Assembly (NCBI GenBank): GCA_963966185.1
Contig: CAWZYM010000120.1
Coordinates: 67,001 to 131,000 of the forward strand
DNA length: 64,000 bases
DNA from: Rhabditoides inermis
Lineage: Eukaryota; Nematoda; Chromadorea; Rhabditida; Rhabditidae
Direction: 5' to 3'
The notes beneath the pieces were generated by a model. The model saw nothing but the letters and a program-made list of their open reading frames with translations, ran no database searches and had not been told where the DNA came from. Positions 63,691-64,000 of the stretch are shown piece after piece (the stretch's first letter is position 1; every line of letters begins with the position of its first letter). The position numbers and the translations under genes are program-made.

Positions 63691-64000
63691 CGCGACACTC
63701 ATAAGAGGCGTGCGTCTGATATCACCGTTCAGTGAACCAATGAGTGCCACTGGGACATTCGACAACGCTTTCGGTGAAAGAGGCATCGTCGCGATCATCA
63801 TGAAGGTGATTCCCGGAGGAGGTACGTTATGCTGTATAATCTAGGAAGGACGTACGGTATTTTTTCTCTTCTCTCGGTAGACAGGTGAAGCAGTGTTTCA
63901 CTGTCATCCCGTGCTAGACGAACTGTTCTTTGTACAGTATTGTGATAGCTACATAGATGTGGGTTCATGAAAGTGAAAGACTGGAGTGTTATTGCACTGC
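63691..64000. other. Right edge of window
   Basis: An open stretch on the plus strand from about 63690 to 63843 has no recognisable motif. A gene continuing beyond the edge cannot be excluded. Confidence 0.3.

Overview
The window reads as nuclear DNA of an invertebrate animal, most likely a nematode. Genes are split into many short exons with GT-AG introns that often end in TTTCAG or TTGCAG. Two adjacent genes encode seven-helix receptors that look like the nematode Srg chemoreceptor type. Two other genes sit about 115 bases apart (poly(A) signal to next start), which is nematode-operon spacing. Introns and flanks are loaded with (GA)n/(CT)n microsatellites. There is no bacterial, plasmid or viral gene organisation. 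The species cannot be named from the sequence alone.

Layout: 1-3.06 kb is upstream DNA with simple repeats. 3.06-9.83 kb is a complete beta-arrestin gene. 11.1-11.4 kb holds weak exons of a possible small protein. 12.8-15.4 and 17.0-19.8 kb are two tandem paralogous receptor genes. 24.1-40.0 kb is a 34-exon Vav gene (CH, acidic region, DH, PH, C1, SH3, SH2, SH3), followed by an ENY2 gene at 40.6-41.1 kb. Arrestin, the receptors and Vav are all signalling proteins, but nothing beyond proximity links them. ENY2 may share a transcript with Vav.

From 41.6 kb on the window is transposon-rich. It holds a nearly full-length RTE-like LINE with a 12-bp target duplication, fragments of other LINEs, a decayed PIF/Harbinger transposase with an opposing MADF-domain gene, tRNA-derived SINEs, a TTAA-flanked MITE, and two foldback elements carrying tRNA-like units in both arms. 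Set among them are two paralogous genes (47.7-49.9 and 53.9-57.6 kb) for a predicted secreted protein with a charged helical segment and a fascin-like beta-trefoil. A third copy of their promoter and leader lies at 63.5 kb.

The most notable structure is a family of five roughly 0.9-1.05 kb elements (20.0, 45.6, 54.9, 57.8 and 61.7 kb). Each starts with TC, has a long inverted repeat at its 5' part (around a CT/GA microsatellite in several copies), and ends in a GC-rich hairpin with a TGC loop followed by CTAA and a flanking T. These are Helitron-like termini. The two trefoil paralogues act as empty-site references that reveal several of the insertions.
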